Assembly: GCA_902797025.1 (NCBI GenBank)
Contig: CADBRN010000073.1
Coordinates: 1 to 42,483 of the forward strand
Source: an uncultured Lachnospiraceae bacterium
Lineage (GTDB): Bacteria > Bacillota > Clostridia > Lachnospirales > Lachnospiraceae
Length of the DNA stretch: 42,483 nt
Direction: 5' to 3'
Below are positions 15,559 to 24,950 of the stretch, piece after piece (position 1 is the first letter of the stretch; every line of letters begins with the position of its first letter). The notes beneath the pieces are model-generated. The model saw only the letters and a list, made by a program, of their open reading frames with translations. It did no database searches and had not been told where the DNA came from. The translations under genes were made by a program, and so were the position numbers.

Positions 15559-17025
15559 ATGAGACAGACAAGCTTATCAGAGGTACAGACGATCGCGGCA
15601 TCCGGTGATTACCGCGTGATCCCGATCCGCCGCGAGATTCTGGCGGATGTCCGGACGCCGCTCAATGTTCTCCGGGCGCTGCAGAACGTGAGTGATCACT
15701 GCTTCCTTCTTGAAAGTGCGGAGGACAGTCTGAGAATGGGCCGGTACACATTTCTCGGCTTCGACCCGAGGATGGAGCTGACCTGCCGCGATCATATCCT
15801 GACGATCCGCTCCGGCGGGGAGATCCGGATGAAAACGGAGCATCCGGCCGGGTACATCCGCCAGATTCTGGATGAAAACCGGGCGCCGTCAATCCCCGGT
15901 ATGCCGACGCTCACCGGCGGTCTGGTCGGTTTCTTTTCGTACGATTACGTCCAGTACGGCGAGCCGTCCCTGAAATTCAAGAAAGATGAGAATTCGTTCG
16001 ATGATATGGATCTGATGCTGTTCGACAAGATGATCGCTTTTGACAACTACCGTCAGGTGATTGATCTGATCGTCAATATCCGCACCGACAGCCTCGAGGT
16101 GAATTACAATCGCGGCGTGATGGTTCTTGACGAGATGCAGAAAATCGTCGAGAGCGGTGAGATGAAAGAGAATCCGGGAGGCCGTCTCCTCACGGAGATG
16201 CGCCCGCACCTTTCGAAAGAAGAATTCTGCGAAAAAGTCCGGAAAATCAAGCATTATATCAGGGAAGGCGATATCTTCCAGCTCGTATTCTCGAATCCGG
16301 TCACTGCGGAGTTTGAGGGAAGCCTGCTCGACACTTACCGGATCCTGCGGACGACGAATCCTTCACCTTATATGTTTTACTTCTCGGGAAGTACGGAGAT
16401 CGCGGGCGCATCTCCTGAGACACTCGTCAAAGTCAGCGGGCGGACGATCCGGACCTTTCCTCTTGCCGGAACCCGGAAACGCGGAAAAACTCCGGAAGAG
16501 GATGCAAAGCTCGAGAAGGAGCTTCTTGCAGATGAGAAGGAACGGGCGGAGCACAATATGCTGGTGGATCTGGGCAGGAATGATCTGGGAAAGCTTTGCA
16601 GGTTCGGATCGGTTGAAGTGGAGAAGTACATGGAGATCGAACGGTACTCACACGTGATGCATATCGGATCAGCCATCCGCGGGACACTCCGTGACGATGT
16701 TCCCGCGATCGACGCGGTCGATTCGGTATTGCCGGCAGGAACGCTTTCCGGGGCGCCGAAGATTCGTGCCTGTCAGCTGATCGATGAGCTCGAGGATGAC
16801 CGCAGAGGTATCTACGGCGGAGCGATCGGTTACGTCGATTTCACGGGAAATCTGGATGTCTGCATCGGAATCCGCCTTGCGTACAAAAAAGACGGAACAC
16901 TCTATATCCGCTCCGGAGCCGGAATTGTAGCGGACAGTGTTCCGGAAAATGAGTATCAGGAGTGTATCAATAAAGCGGCGGCTGTTACGGATGCGGTGAA
17001 AGAAGCGGAAAGGATGAGACGATGA
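15559..17025 (+). CDS. trpE: Anthranilate synthase component I
   Basis: This 488-residue enzyme makes anthranilate from chorismate with ammonia supplied by TrpG, the first committed step of tryptophan synthesis. The feedback site LLESA (50-54) is present, implying tryptophan inhibition. The chorismate-binding domain carries GDIFQLVFSNP, ASPETLVKVSGRTIRTFPLAGTRKRGKTPEEDAKLEKELLADEKERAEHNMLVDLGRNDLGK and LPAGTLSGAPKIRA. An in-frame ATG at 15541 exists, but AAGGAGG lies between it and the ATG at 15559, which is therefore preferred. The stop overlaps trpG by 4 bp. It is controlled by the upstream T-box. Confidence 0.95.
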   Translation: MRQTSLSEVQTIAASGDYRVIPIRREILADVRTPLNVLRALQNVSDHCFLLESAEDSLRMGRYTFLGFDPRMELTCRDHILTIRSGGEIRMKTEHPAGYIRQILDENRAPSIPGMPTLTGGLVGFFSYDYVQYGEPSLKFKKDENSFDDMDLMLFDKMIAFDNYRQVIDLIVNIRTDSLEVNYNRGVMVLDEMQKIVESGEMKENPGGRLLTEMRPHLSKEEFCEKVRKIKHYIREGDIFQLVFSNPVTAEFEGSLLDTYRILRTTNPSPYMFYFSGSTEIAGASPETLVKVSGRTIRTFPLAGTRKRGKTPEEDAKLEKELLADEKERAEHNMLVDLGRNDLGKLCRFGSVEVEKYMEIERYSHVMHIGSAIRGTLRDDVPAIDAVDSVLPAGTLSGAPKIRACQLIDELEDDRRGIYGGAIGYVDFTGNLDVCIGIRLAYKKDGTLYIRSGAGIVADSVPENEYQECINKAAAVTDAVKEAERMRR

Positions 17026-17615
17026 TCTTGCTGATTGATAATTATGACAGTTTTTCCTATAACCTGTACCAGCTTATCGGGAGTCTGAATCCGGATATCC
17101 TTGTCGTGCGAAATGATTCGGTCACAGTCGGGGACGTGAAGAGAATGAATCCGGAGGCGGTCATCCTTTCGCCGGGTCCGGGGAAACCGGCCGATGCGGG
17201 TATCTGTGAAGAAGCGGTATCTGCACTGCGGGGCACCGTTCCGATCATGGGCGTCTGTCTCGGCCATCAGGCGATCGTGGAAGCTTACGGAGGAACCGTC
17301 ACATACGCGAAAAAGCTGATGCACGGAAAACAGTCGGACGTACGGATCGACCGGACGAGCGTATTGTTCCGGAATCTTCCGGAGACGATCCGGGTCGGAA
17401 GGTATCATTCACTGGCGGCGGACGAATCGGCGATTCCCCGGACATTGCGGGTGACAGCAAGATCGGAAGACGGGGAAGTGATGGCTGTAGAAGACGCCGG
17501 ACGTCATGTGTACGGGATGCAGTTCCATCCGGAGTCGATCATGACGGCGGACGGACCGGCAATTTTGAGAAATTTTCTGGATGCGGCGGCATCAGCAAAA
17601 TCAGAGAGGAGGTAA
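17022..17615 (+). CDS. trpG: Anthranilate synthase component II (glutamine amidotransferase)
   Basis: This 197-residue class I glutamine amidotransferase supplies ammonia to TrpE. The oxyanion motif SPGPGKP, the nucleophile in GVCLGHQAI (Cys near 78) and the His-Glu pair in [10 protein letters not shown] are all intact. Proteins of this type can also serve aminodeoxychorismate synthase (PabA), so dual use with folate synthesis is possible. It overlaps trpE by 4 bp, and the trpD RBS lies within its last codons. Confidence 0.94.
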   Translation: MILLIDNYDSFSYNLYQLIGSLNPDILVVRNDSVTVGDVKRMNPEAVILSPGPGKPADAGICEEAVSALRGTVPIMGVCLGHQAIVEAYGGTVTYAKKLMHGKQSDVRIDRTSVLFRNLPETIRVGRYHSLAADESAIPRTLRVTARSEDGEVMAVEDAGRHVYGMQFHPESIMTADGPAILRNFLDAAASAKSERR

Positions 17616-17619
17616 TCTT

Positions 17620-18642
17620 GTGATTAGAGAGGCAATTGAGAAAATCGTAAAAAAAGGCGACCTCACATATGAAGAGGCGTATGCGGTGATGAATGAGATC
17701 ATGAGCGGCGAGACGACGCAGACACAAAATGCGGCATTTCTCGCGGCACTTTCGACGAAGAGTGCGAAGGCGGAGACGATTGATGAGATTTCAGGCTGCG
17801 CCGAGGCGATGCGCGCGCACGCGACGCCCGTCCCGCACGAGGGGATGGAGGTGCTCGAGATCGTCGGAACAGGGGGCGATCATTCTAAAACATTCAACAT
17901 CTCCACGACTTCCGCCATGGTGATCGCCGCGGCGGGAATTCCGGTCGCAAAGCACGGAAACCGCGCGGCGTCTTCGAGGTCCGGCGCCGCCGACGTGCTC
18001 GAGGAGCTCGGCGTCAATATCCGGCAGAATCCGGAGAAGGCGCTGTCACTTCTGAAAAACGTGGGGATGTGCTTCCTGTTTGCACAGGAATACCATTCGT
18101 CGATGAAGTACGTCGGCGGAATACGGAAGGAACTTGGAATCCGTACGGTTTTCAATATCCTGGGGCCGCTGACAAATCCCGCGAAACCGGAATACTATGT
18201 TCTTGGCGTATACGATGAATATCTTGTCGAACCGATCGCAAAAGTTCTGGATCAGATGGGTGTGCGCCGCGCATTCGTGGTATACGGCAGGGATTGTCTC
18301 GATGAGATCTCGCCGAGTGCTCCGACGACAATCTGTGAACTGAAAGACGGATATTACAGGACGGGCACGATCCGTCCGGAGGATTTCGGAATGACGAGTG
18401 GGAAAAAAGAGGAGATCGTCGGAGGAACTCCGGAGGAAAACGCGCAGATCACCAGAGACATCCTTGCGGGAAACGAGCGCGGAACGCGCCGGACCGCGGT
18501 GCTGCTGAACGCGGGAGCCGGCATCTATATCGGAAAAGGGGCGGAGACGTTTGAGGACGGCGTCAGGAGAGCCGCAGAACTGATCGACAGCGGTTCTGCG
18601 ATGAATGTGCTGGAAAAATTGATCCGCGTGTCGAAACAGTAA
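17620..18642 (+). CDS. trpD: Anthranilate phosphoribosyltransferase
   Basis: This 340-residue enzyme joins anthranilate to phosphoribosyl pyrophosphate. The PRPP-binding GTGGD (83-87), [21 protein letters not shown] (111-131) and the later [11 protein letters not shown] are typical TrpD blocks. The start is GTG at 17620, 4 bp after the trpG stop, with GAGGAGG 7 bp upstream. The frame is open further upstream to 17581, but that would overlap trpG and adds an unrelated leader. The length is normal. It is not fused to trpG as in some bacteria. Confidence 0.94.
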   Translation: MIREAIEKIVKKGDLTYEEAYAVMNEIMSGETTQTQNAAFLAALSTKSAKAETIDEISGCAEAMRAHATPVPHEGMEVLEIVGTGGDHSKTFNISTTSAMVIAAAGIPVAKHGNRAASSRSGAADVLEELGVNIRQNPEKALSLLKNVGMCFLFAQEYHSSMKYVGGIRKELGIRTVFNILGPLTNPAKPEYYVLGVYDEYLVEPIAKVLDQMGVRRAFVVYGRDCLDEISPSAPTTICELKDGYYRTGTIRPEDFGMTSGKKEEIVGGTPEENAQITRDILAGNERGTRRTAVLLNAGAGIYIGKGAETFEDGVRRAAELIDSGSAMNVLEKLIRVSKQ

Positions 18643-18660
18643 TACAGGAAGGGCGAACCG

Positions 18661-19479
18661 ATGACGATTTTAGATGAACTCGCAGATTATGCGAGAGAGC
18701 GGGTGACCGACGCAAAGAGGAAGGTGCCCGAAGCAAATATGCGCCGCGCGGCGGAAGAAGCATCTGCCGCGCAGGCGTGTGGAACAAAGAGGCTGGATGC
18801 AGCGCTTTCCGGCCCCGGGATGCATTTTATCTGCGAGTGCAAGAAAGCGTCCCCGTCAAAAGGCCTGATCGCTCCGGAGTTTCCGTACCGGACGATCGCC
18901 AGGGAATACGAAGAGGCAGGCGCAGATGCGATCTCCTGTCTGACGGAGCCGAAGTGGTTTCTCGGCCGGGATGAATACCTCAGGGAAATTGCCGGAGATG
19001 TGTCCGTCCCGGTGCTCCGGAAGGATTTTACGGTTGATCCGTATATGATCTGGCAGGCAAAGGTACTGGGAGCCTCGGCGATTCTTCTGATCGCGGCGAT
19101 TCTGGATCAGACGGAACTTTCGGAATATATGGAAATTGCCGGAGGACTCGGACTTTCCGTTCTCGCGGAAGCACACGATGAACGGGAAATCGAACGTGTA
19201 CTTGATGCCGGCGCTTCGATCATCGGGGTCAATAACCGCGATCTGAAGACCTTTCACGTTGATACGGACCGTTCGGCAAGGCTTCGTGGTCTTGTCCCGG
19301 AGAATGTGATTTTCGTCGCGGAGAGCGGCATCAGGAATGCGGAAGATGTCGCGGCGCTTTCCGCGATCGGGGTGAATGCGATACTCGTGGGAGAGACACT
19401 GATGAGAAGCAATGATAAGAAGGCCATGCTCAAAGAGCTCAAGAGCGGAGCGGCATCGGCCGGAACGATTCAAGGATAA
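18661..19479 (+). CDS. trpC: Indole-3-glycerol phosphate synthase
   Basis: This 272-residue (beta/alpha)8 enzyme closes the indole ring from carboxyphenylaminodeoxyribulose phosphate. Visible residues are E-C-K-x-A-S-P-S-x-G (59-68) with the catalytic Glu and Lys, LRKDF (119-123), LAEAHDE, GVNNRDLKTF and the phosphate-binding AESGI/ILVGE strands. It is a monofunctional TrpC; no TrpF domain is attached. It starts 18 bp after trpD. The next gene is trpB, so the usual trpF position is empty. Confidence 0.94.
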   Translation: MTILDELADYARERVTDAKRKVPEANMRRAAEEASAAQACGTKRLDAALSGPGMHFICECKKASPSKGLIAPEFPYRTIAREYEEAGADAISCLTEPKWFLGRDEYLREIAGDVSVPVLRKDFTVDPYMIWQAKVLGASAILLIAAILDQTELSEYMEIAGGLGLSVLAEAHDEREIERVLDAGASIIGVNNRDLKTFHVDTDRSARLRGLVPENVIFVAESGIRNAEDVAALSAIGVNAILVGETLMRSNDKKAMLKELKSGAASAGTIQG

Positions 19480-19556
19480 GGGATTGATCGGATGGATCAG
19501 ACGGATAAAGGTCCGGAAATACAGAAGAAATGAACGGACAAAGATCGGAGGTTATC

Positions 19557-20741
19557 ATGTCAAAAGGAAGATTCGGAGAATTCGGCGGACAGTACGTACC
19601 GGAAACGCTGATGAATGAATTGATCCGGCTGGAAAACGCGTACAATCATTACAAGAACGACCCGGAATTCTGCGCGGAGCTCGATGATCTGCTGAAGAAT
19701 TACGCGGGGAGACCGTCCCTTCTGTATTATGCGGAACGGATGACGAAGGACCTCGGAGGGGCAAAGATTTATCTCAAAAGAGAGGATCTGAATCATACCG
19801 GAGCCCACAAGATCAACAATTGTCTCGGGCAGGTGCTTCTCGCGAAGAAGATGGGAAAGAAGCGCGTGATTGCGGAAACCGGCGCGGGTCAGCACGGCGT
19901 CGCTACCGCAACGGTCGCGGCACTGATGGATATGGAGTGCGAAGTGTTTATGGGGAAAAAGGACACGGAGCGCCAGGCGCTGAATGTCTACCGGATGGAG
20001 CTGCTCGGAGCAAAGGTGCATCCGGTTACGTCCGGAACGCAGGTACTGAAAGATGCGGTGAATGAGACGATGCGTGAATGGGCGGGCCGCGTCGATGACA
20101 CGCATTACGTGCTCGGCTCCGTCATGGGACCGCACCCGTTTCCGACGATGGTCCGGGATTTTCAGTCGGTCATCTCAAAGGAAGCGCGGGAGGAGATTCT
20201 CAGGCGTGAAGGAAAACTTCCGGATGCGGTGCTCGCCTGTGTCGGAGGCGGAAGCAACGCGATTGGAATGTTCTATCATTTCATCCATGATGAAAGTGTG
20301 CGGCTGATCGGATGCGAGGCCGGGGGAAAAGGCGTCGAAACCGGGCGGCATGCGGCGACGATGGCCACAGGAACCCGCGGAATCTTCCACGGAATGCATT
20401 CCTACTTCTGCCAGAATGAATACGGACAGATTGATGAAGTGTATTCCATCTCCGCCGGTCTGGATTATCCGGGAATCGGGCCGGAACATGCGTATCTCCG
20501 CGACAGCGGACGCGCGGACTACGTGCCGGTCACGGATGAGGAAGCAGTGCAGGCGTTTGAGTATCTCGCGAAAACCGAGGGAATCATCTGCGCGATCGAG
20601 AGTGCACACGCAGTGGCACAGGCGATGAAGCTCGCACCGGCGATGAGAAAGGATCAGATCATGATCGTCTGCCTGTCCGGACGCGGCGATAAGGATGTCG
20701 CATCCATCGCAAAATACAGAGGGGTGAATATCAATGAGTAA
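19557..20741 (+). CDS. trpB: Tryptophan synthase beta chain
   Basis: This 394-residue PLP enzyme condenses indole with serine. The N-terminal [16 protein letters not shown], the PLP lysine in HTGAHKINN (Lys85), the GxGSNA-type phosphate loop [10 protein letters not shown] and the regulatory [18 protein letters not shown] are all present, as in the TrpB1 type that pairs with TrpA. The ATG at 19557 follows GGAGG by 6 bp; an in-frame ATG at 19530 is less well placed. A 77-bp gap separates it from trpC and holds no gene. It overlaps trpA by 8 bp. Confidence 0.95.
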   Translation: MSKGRFGEFGGQYVPETLMNELIRLENAYNHYKNDPEFCAELDDLLKNYAGRPSLLYYAERMTKDLGGAKIYLKREDLNHTGAHKINNCLGQVLLAKKMGKKRVIAETGAGQHGVATATVAALMDMECEVFMGKKDTERQALNVYRMELLGAKVHPVTSGTQVLKDAVNETMREWAGRVDDTHYVLGSVMGPHPFPTMVRDFQSVISKEAREEILRREGKLPDAVLACVGGGSNAIGMFYHFIHDESVRLIGCEAGGKGVETGRHAATMATGTRGIFHGMHSYFCQNEYGQIDEVYSISAGLDYPGIGPEHAYLRDSGRADYVPVTDEEAVQAFEYLAKTEGIICAIESAHAVAQAMKLAPAMRKDQIMIVCLSGRGDKDVASIAKYRGVNINE

Positions 20742-21516
20742 GATCAGAGAAGCATTTCAGAATGGAAAGGCGTTTATCCCGTTTATCACGGCGGGTGATC
20801 CGACGCTGGAAGATACCGAACGGTTTATCGTGACGATGGCGGACTGCGGGGCGGATCTCATCGAGATCGGCATTCCGTTTTCCGATCCGATCGCCGAGGG
20901 CATCGTGATTCAGGAGGCAGATATCCGGGCGCTCGCTTCCGGAACGACGGCCGATAAGGTATTTGACATGGTTTCGCGTGTCCGAAAAAAGGTATCGATC
21001 CCGCTGGTATTTATGACGTACCTCAATCCGGTCTACCACTATGGATATGAGAAATTTTTTACCCGCTGTGAGGAGGCGGGGATCAGCGGGATCATCATCC
21101 CGGATCTTCCTTATGAGGAGAAAGCGGAAGCGGACGGGCCGGCGGCTGCTCATGGCGTGGAATTGATCTCGATGATCGCGCCGACCTCGGAGGACCGGAT
21201 CCGGATGATCGCGAAGGAGGCCGGGGGATTTATCTATGTCGTTTCGTCTATGGGAGTCACAGGAATGCGTTCCGATATTACCACGGATCTGCCTTCTATG
21301 GTGCGGGCGATCCGGGAGGTGACCACGATCCCCTGCGCGATCGGTTTCGGAATCAATACGCCGGATCAGGCGGAAAAGATGGCGGGAATCGCAGACGGCG
21401 TGATCGTCGGAAGTGCGATTGTAAAGATCATAGAGAGGAAGGGAAGCGGTGCCGCCCCGGAAATCGCAGAATACGTACGAAAAATGAAAGATGCGGTACT
21501 GCGCGCGGCAAAGTGA
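20734..21516 (+). CDS. trpA: Tryptophan synthase alpha chain
   Basis: This 260-residue (beta/alpha)8 protein cleaves indole-3-glycerol phosphate to indole, which is channelled to TrpB. The catalytic Glu (E44 in [11 protein letters not shown]. coli Glu49) is present. The position of E. coli Asp60 carries Glu (E55 in PIAEG), and the next loop reads G-I where G-P is usual. Related clostridial TrpA proteins, as I recall, often have Glu here too, so activity is still expected. It overlaps trpB by 8 bp and is the last gene of the operon, ending 3 bp before a hairpin. Confidence 0.94.
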   Translation: MSKIREAFQNGKAFIPFITAGDPTLEDTERFIVTMADCGADLIEIGIPFSDPIAEGIVIQEADIRALASGTTADKVFDMVSRVRKKVSIPLVFMTYLNPVYHYGYEKFFTRCEEAGISGIIIPDLPYEEKAEADGPAAAHGVELISMIAPTSEDRIRMIAKEAGGFIYVVSSMGVTGMRSDITTDLPSMVRAIREVTTIPCAIGFGINTPDQAEKMAGIADGVIVGSAIVKIIERKGSGAAPEIAEYVRKMKDAVLRAAK

Positions 21517-21518
21517 AA

Positions 21519-21549
21519 GAAGGGATGTTTCGTCCGAAACATCCCCTTC
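21519..21549. terminator. Bidirectional hairpin between trpA and pgi
   Basis: GGGATGTTTCG (21522-21532) and CGAAACATCCC (21535-21545) form an 11-bp perfect stem, extended by GAA/TTC with one bulged C. The minus strand continues into a T-rich tract, so it best serves pgi; the plus strand lacks a strong T-run but the hairpin may still end trp transcription. Confidence 0.7.
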
Positions 21550-21555
21550 GCCGCG

Positions 21556-23136
21556 TCAGATGCCAAGAAGCCTGCTGTATTCGGTCAGGGCGCCGTCCGT
21601 ATCATGGGCCAGGACCCGTTTTGCGAGTACCTTGCCGAGCTGGACGCCTTCCTGATCGAAGCTGTTGATATTCCAGAGAAAACCCTGGAACATGACTTTG
21701 TTCTCGAAATGAGAGAGAAGAGCGCCCAGAGAGGCCGGCGTGAGCTGATCGCCGGCGATGATGCTGGAAGGTCTGCCTCCGTCGAAGGTCTTGTTCGGAT
21801 CGGGATCATCTTTTCCGCAGGCAAAGGCGACGATCTGCGCCGCGACGTTTGCGCAAAGTTTCTGCTGACTGGATGTTCCCTCGATTTCAACGTCGCTGCA
21901 AAGCTGGCTTTTTCTGAAGCCGATGAACTGAAGCGGTACGATCGTCTTCCCCTGGTGGAGCAGCTGATAGAACGAATGCTGTCCGTTCGTTCCGGGTTCT
22001 CCGAACAGAATCGGACCGGTCGGATAAGTAACCGGCCCGCCGAAACGATTGACCGATTTTCCGTTGGACTCCATGTCAAGCTGCTGGAGATGTGCAGGAA
22101 AGCGCGAAAGGGCCTGTGAATACGGAAGTACGGCGGTCGCATCGAATCCGAGGACGTCGCGCTCGTACATTCCGATCAGAGCGTCCATCATCGCCGCGTT
22201 TTTTTTCGGATCGGTTTCGAGAGAAGCCCGGTCCGCGGCAGACGCGCCCTCGAGGAACTCTGCGAATACATCCGGACCGAATGCAAGAGAGAGCACAGCG
22301 CAGCCGACAGCGGAGGAGGTGGAGTACCGGCCTCCGATATGATCATCCATATAGAACGCAGTCAGAAAATCATCACTTTTCGCCAGAGGAGACGCTGCGC
22401 TGGTGACGGCGATCATATGCTTCTTCGGGTCAAGTCCGTCTCTTTTCAGGGCGTCCTGTACGAACTGGAAATTTGTGAGCGTTTCCAGTGTCGTTCCGGA
22501 TTTGGAAACGAGGATGAAAAGGGCATGTGCGACATCGGTATCCTGAAGAACACGCGAAGCGTCGTCCGGGTCCACATTGGAGATGAACCGTGCGGTCATT
22601 TTCAGACGACCGTTTTTCCGCGCCCAGTTCTCAAGAGCGATATAAACGGCCCGGGGGCCCAGATCACTTCCTCCGATGCCGATCTGTACAACTTCGGTGA
22701 ACCGTTCCCCGTTTTCATTTGTAAGTTCGCCGGCGTGCACGCGTTCCGCGAAATCCGCCGCCCGTTTCTGCTGTTCGACATAGAATTCCCGCTTGTTGAC
22801 CCCGTCCGCCATCACGTCATTTCCGAGCTGCCCGCGGCAGAGATGGTGGAGTACAAGACGCTTTTCCCCGGTGTTCATCATTTCGCCGTTCAGAAGCTCC
22901 TGATATTTTACATGAAGATCGGCCTCTTCGGCTATTTTCGCAAGAGCATCGAGCACGTGCGCGTCCACTGCCTTCGCTCCGTAATTGTACGTGAGCCCGC
23001 AGGCGATCGGAATCTGATAATCCCGTACCCGCTTTGCTCCGGATTCCCCCGACATGACCGAGCGTACATCAACCGGTGCCACCGCTTTGAGTGCATCGAA
23101 TGATTTGAGCTCATCAAGGTTTTTCCAATTCGCCAT
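21556..23136 (-). CDS. pgi: Glucose-6-phosphate isomerase
   Basis: This 526-residue cytoplasmic enzyme interconverts glucose 6-phosphate and fructose 6-phosphate. Family blocks are visible: IGIGGSDLGPRAVYIAL (near 150-170), ISNVDPDDASRVL, LVSKSGTTLETLTNF, the GGRYSTSSAVG block near 265-275, and LFGEPGTNGQHSFYQLLHQG with the catalytic Glu/His region. The chosen start (minus-strand ATG at 23134-23136) begins MANWKNLDELK and follows AAGGAAAG and GGAGG; an upstream in-frame Met at 23217 is less likely. It is convergent with trpA, and the sodium symporter gene ends 95 bp upstream of it on the same strand. Confidence 0.94.
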   Translation of the reverse strand: MANWKNLDELKSFDALKAVAPVDVRSVMSGESGAKRVRDYQIPIACGLTYNYGAKAVDAHVLDALAKIAEEADLHVKYQELLNGEMMNTGEKRLVLHHLCRGQLGNDVMADGVNKREFYVEQQKRAADFAERVHAGELTNENGERFTEVVQIGIGGSDLGPRAVYIALENWARKNGRLKMTARFISNVDPDDASRVLQDTDVAHALFILVSKSGTTLETLTNFQFVQDALKRDGLDPKKHMIAVTSAASPLAKSDDFLTAFYMDDHIGGRYSTSSAVGCAVLSLAFGPDVFAEFLEGASAADRASLETDPKKNAAMMDALIGMYERDVLGFDATAVLPYSQALSRFPAHLQQLDMESNGKSVNRFGGPVTYPTGPILFGEPGTNGQHSFYQLLHQGKTIVPLQFIGFRKSQLCSDVEIEGTSSQQKLCANVAAQIVAFACGKDDPDPNKTFDGGRPSSIIAGDQLTPASLGALLSHFENKVMFQGFLWNINSFDQEGVQLGKVLAKRVLAHDTDGALTEYSRLLGI

Positions 23137-23206
23137 TTCTTTCCTTGCCTCCTGTTGTGAACGACTGACCGTTAATATGTATCTCTTTCCCTGTCTATCA
23201 TAATAT

Positions 23207-23255
23207 AAATCCGGCATTTTTCACAGTCATTTTATCTACAATCGCGGCCGGATTT
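23207..23255. repeat. Inverted repeat spanning the symporter stop codon
   Basis: AAATCCGGC (23207-23215) and GCCGGATTT (23247-23255) are a perfect 9-bp inverted repeat with a 31-nt loop containing the symporter stop codon. On the minus strand it could end symporter transcription, but there is no clear T-run, and its distal arm abuts an AT-rich stretch that may hold the pgi -10 element. Confidence 0.4.
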
Positions 23256-24737
23256 CCCCTCCGTGTTCCCGGCTCCCGCAGAGCAGAACAGGACGAAGAA
23301 AAGAAATACGGATGCGGCGATCATCCACGGGATCAGCACGTGCGTACCGCGCGGAGAGAAGAGATCCCAATATCCCTTCAGGTAGATCGCGATGATGATC
23401 AGCGGAAGAATGTACTGCATATACAGGCGCATTTTCTTCGGAAATTTCAGCCCTTTCCCGGTGTCGGCCTCCCTGATGAAGGCATCCCAGCCCCATCCGT
23501 TTTTACGCGTGCAGAACAGGACGAATGCCAGTGACCCCAGGGGAAGCAGGTTGTTGGATACGATGAAGTCTTCCAGGTCCAGAACCGACGTTCCCTCGCC
23601 GAGGGGCTGGAATGAAGGCCATAAACTGTAGCCTGCCACGCAGGGAAGGCTCAGAAAAATCAGCAGGAAGGCGCTGATGAGGACACTTTTTTTCCTGCTC
23701 CAGCCGAACAGATCCATGTCGAAGGCGATGATGTTCTCAAAAACCGCGACGACCGTGGAAAGCGCCGCGAATGTCAGAAAGACGAAAAACAGCGCACCCC
23801 AGATCCTGCCGCCGGCCATCTTCGTGAACAGATTCGGAATCGTGATGAAAATCAGTTTCGGCCCCGCCCCCGGATCTACGCCGAATGCGAAGCACGCGGG
23901 TATGACGATGAAGCCGGCCATCAGCGCGACGAATGTGTCCAGCGCCGTGATCGTTACGGCTTCCCCGGCCAGACTCCGCTCTTTTCCGATGTAGGTTCCG
24001 AAGATGAGCATCGCGCCGATGCCGATGGAAAGTGTAAAGAATGCCTGACTCATCGCGGCGAAGATCACGTTTCCGATTCCCTTCGACCGGATCGTCTCGA
24101 GATTCGGAATCAGGTAGTAGCGGATACCTCTGCCGGCCCCCTCCAGGAATACAGAGTGGGCCGCGAGCACTACCATCAGAAAAAGCAGCGCGATCATCAT
24201 GTATTTTGTCACACGCTCCACGCCCTTCTGAACACCGAAATAACAGATCAGGAATCCGATCAGACAGACGATCACCGTCCAGAGTGCCATTTCTCCGAAA
24301 TTACCGAGCAGTCCCGAAAAATCGGCGGAGATCATCTCCGCGTCTGCGCCGGAAAATGTTCCGCGGATGTGCTTATACGTGTAATCCATCATCCACCCGC
24401 AGACCGTGGTGTAGTACATCATCAGAAGATAACAGCCGAAGATACTGATGTATTTCAGCCGATGCCAGCGCGTCCCCGCCGGAGCAAGCTTCTCGAAAGC
24501 GGTCGCCGCACTTTGACGGGCAGCCCTTCCGATCGAGAATTCGCAGATCATCACGGGGATACCGAGGATCAGAAGAAAGACGAGATAAATAAGGATAAAT
24601 GCGGCGCCGCCGTACTGTCCGCAAAGATATGGAAATTTCCAGACATTTCCGATACCGATCGCGCAACCTGCCGACACCAGGATGAATCCGAGGCGCGAGC
24701 TGAAGTTCTCTCTTGCGTTCGTTTGATTTTCAGACAT
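23232..24737 (-). CDS. Sodium-dependent transporter, NSS (neurotransmitter:sodium symporter) family
   Basis: This 501-residue integral membrane protein has about 12 hydrophobic segments. TM1 carries the family signature SAGCAIGIGNVWKFPYLCGQYGGAAF (about 22-47), whose unwound Gly-rich section forms the sodium and substrate sites in LeuT-like proteins. Bacterial members import amino acids with Na+. The substrate cannot be told from sequence. The start follows AGGGGG and the length fits bacterial members (about 440-510). It is divergent from the hydrogenase gene, sharing a 213-bp intergenic region. Confidence 0.9.
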   Translation of the reverse strand: MSENQTNARENFSSRLGFILVSAGCAIGIGNVWKFPYLCGQYGGAAFILIYLVFLLILGIPVMICEFSIGRAARQSAATAFEKLAPAGTRWHRLKYISIFGCYLLMMYYTTVCGWMMDYTYKHIRGTFSGADAEMISADFSGLLGNFGEMALWTVIVCLIGFLICYFGVQKGVERVTKYMMIALLFLMVVLAAHSVFLEGAGRGIRYYLIPNLETIRSKGIGNVIFAAMSQAFFTLSIGIGAMLIFGTYIGKERSLAGEAVTITALDTFVALMAGFIVIPACFAFGVDPGAGPKLIFITIPNLFTKMAGGRIWGALFFVFLTFAALSTVVAVFENIIAFDMDLFGWSRKKSVLISAFLLIFLSLPCVAGYSLWPSFQPLGEGTSVLDLEDFIVSNNLLPLGSLAFVLFCTRKNGWGWDAFIREADTGKGLKFPKKMRLYMQYILPLIIIAIYLKGYWDLFSPRGTHVLIPWMIAASVFLFFVLFCSAGAGNTEGKSGRDCR

Positions 24738-24771
24738 AAATATTCCCCCTCTGAACAGATTTCTATCTGGT

Positions 24772-24800
24772 ATTTTATACGGGAATGGCGGTCAGCACAA
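24772..24800 (-). promoter_or_regulatory. Promoter of the sodium symporter gene
   Basis: On the minus strand TTGTGC (24795-24800) and TAAAAT (24772-24777) are 17 bp apart, 35 bp upstream of the start codon. Confidence 0.55.
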
Positions 24801-24858
24801 TGCATATTCGAATGGTTGCAAAAATATACACAGTAACCTGTTCAATTTATTGTATTAT

Positions 24859-24876
24859 ATGTTACTATTATAACAG
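24859..24876. promoter_or_regulatory. Rex-like operator upstream of the [FeFe] hydrogenase
   Basis: TGTTA (24860-24864), six bases, then TAACA (24871-24875) is a perfect palindrome core matching the known clostridial Rex site pattern TTGTTA-N6-TAACAA at 10 of 12 fixed positions. Rex represses fermentation and hydrogenase genes when NADH/NAD+ is low. The site sits in the AT-rich promoter region 75 bp before the hydrogenase ATG. Binding is inferred; a Rex gene is not in the window. Confidence 0.6.
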
Positions 24877-24950
24877 ATTTGCACCGCGCATTTTGTGCGG
24901 CTGAGCTGGTCACTGTTGATAAATATGAGATTGAATCCGGGAGGTATACC

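Noticed and set aside
24838-24856. Second Rex-like half sites (CTGTTC, TTATTG) left of the operator
   Set aside because: No palindromic partner at the right spacing.
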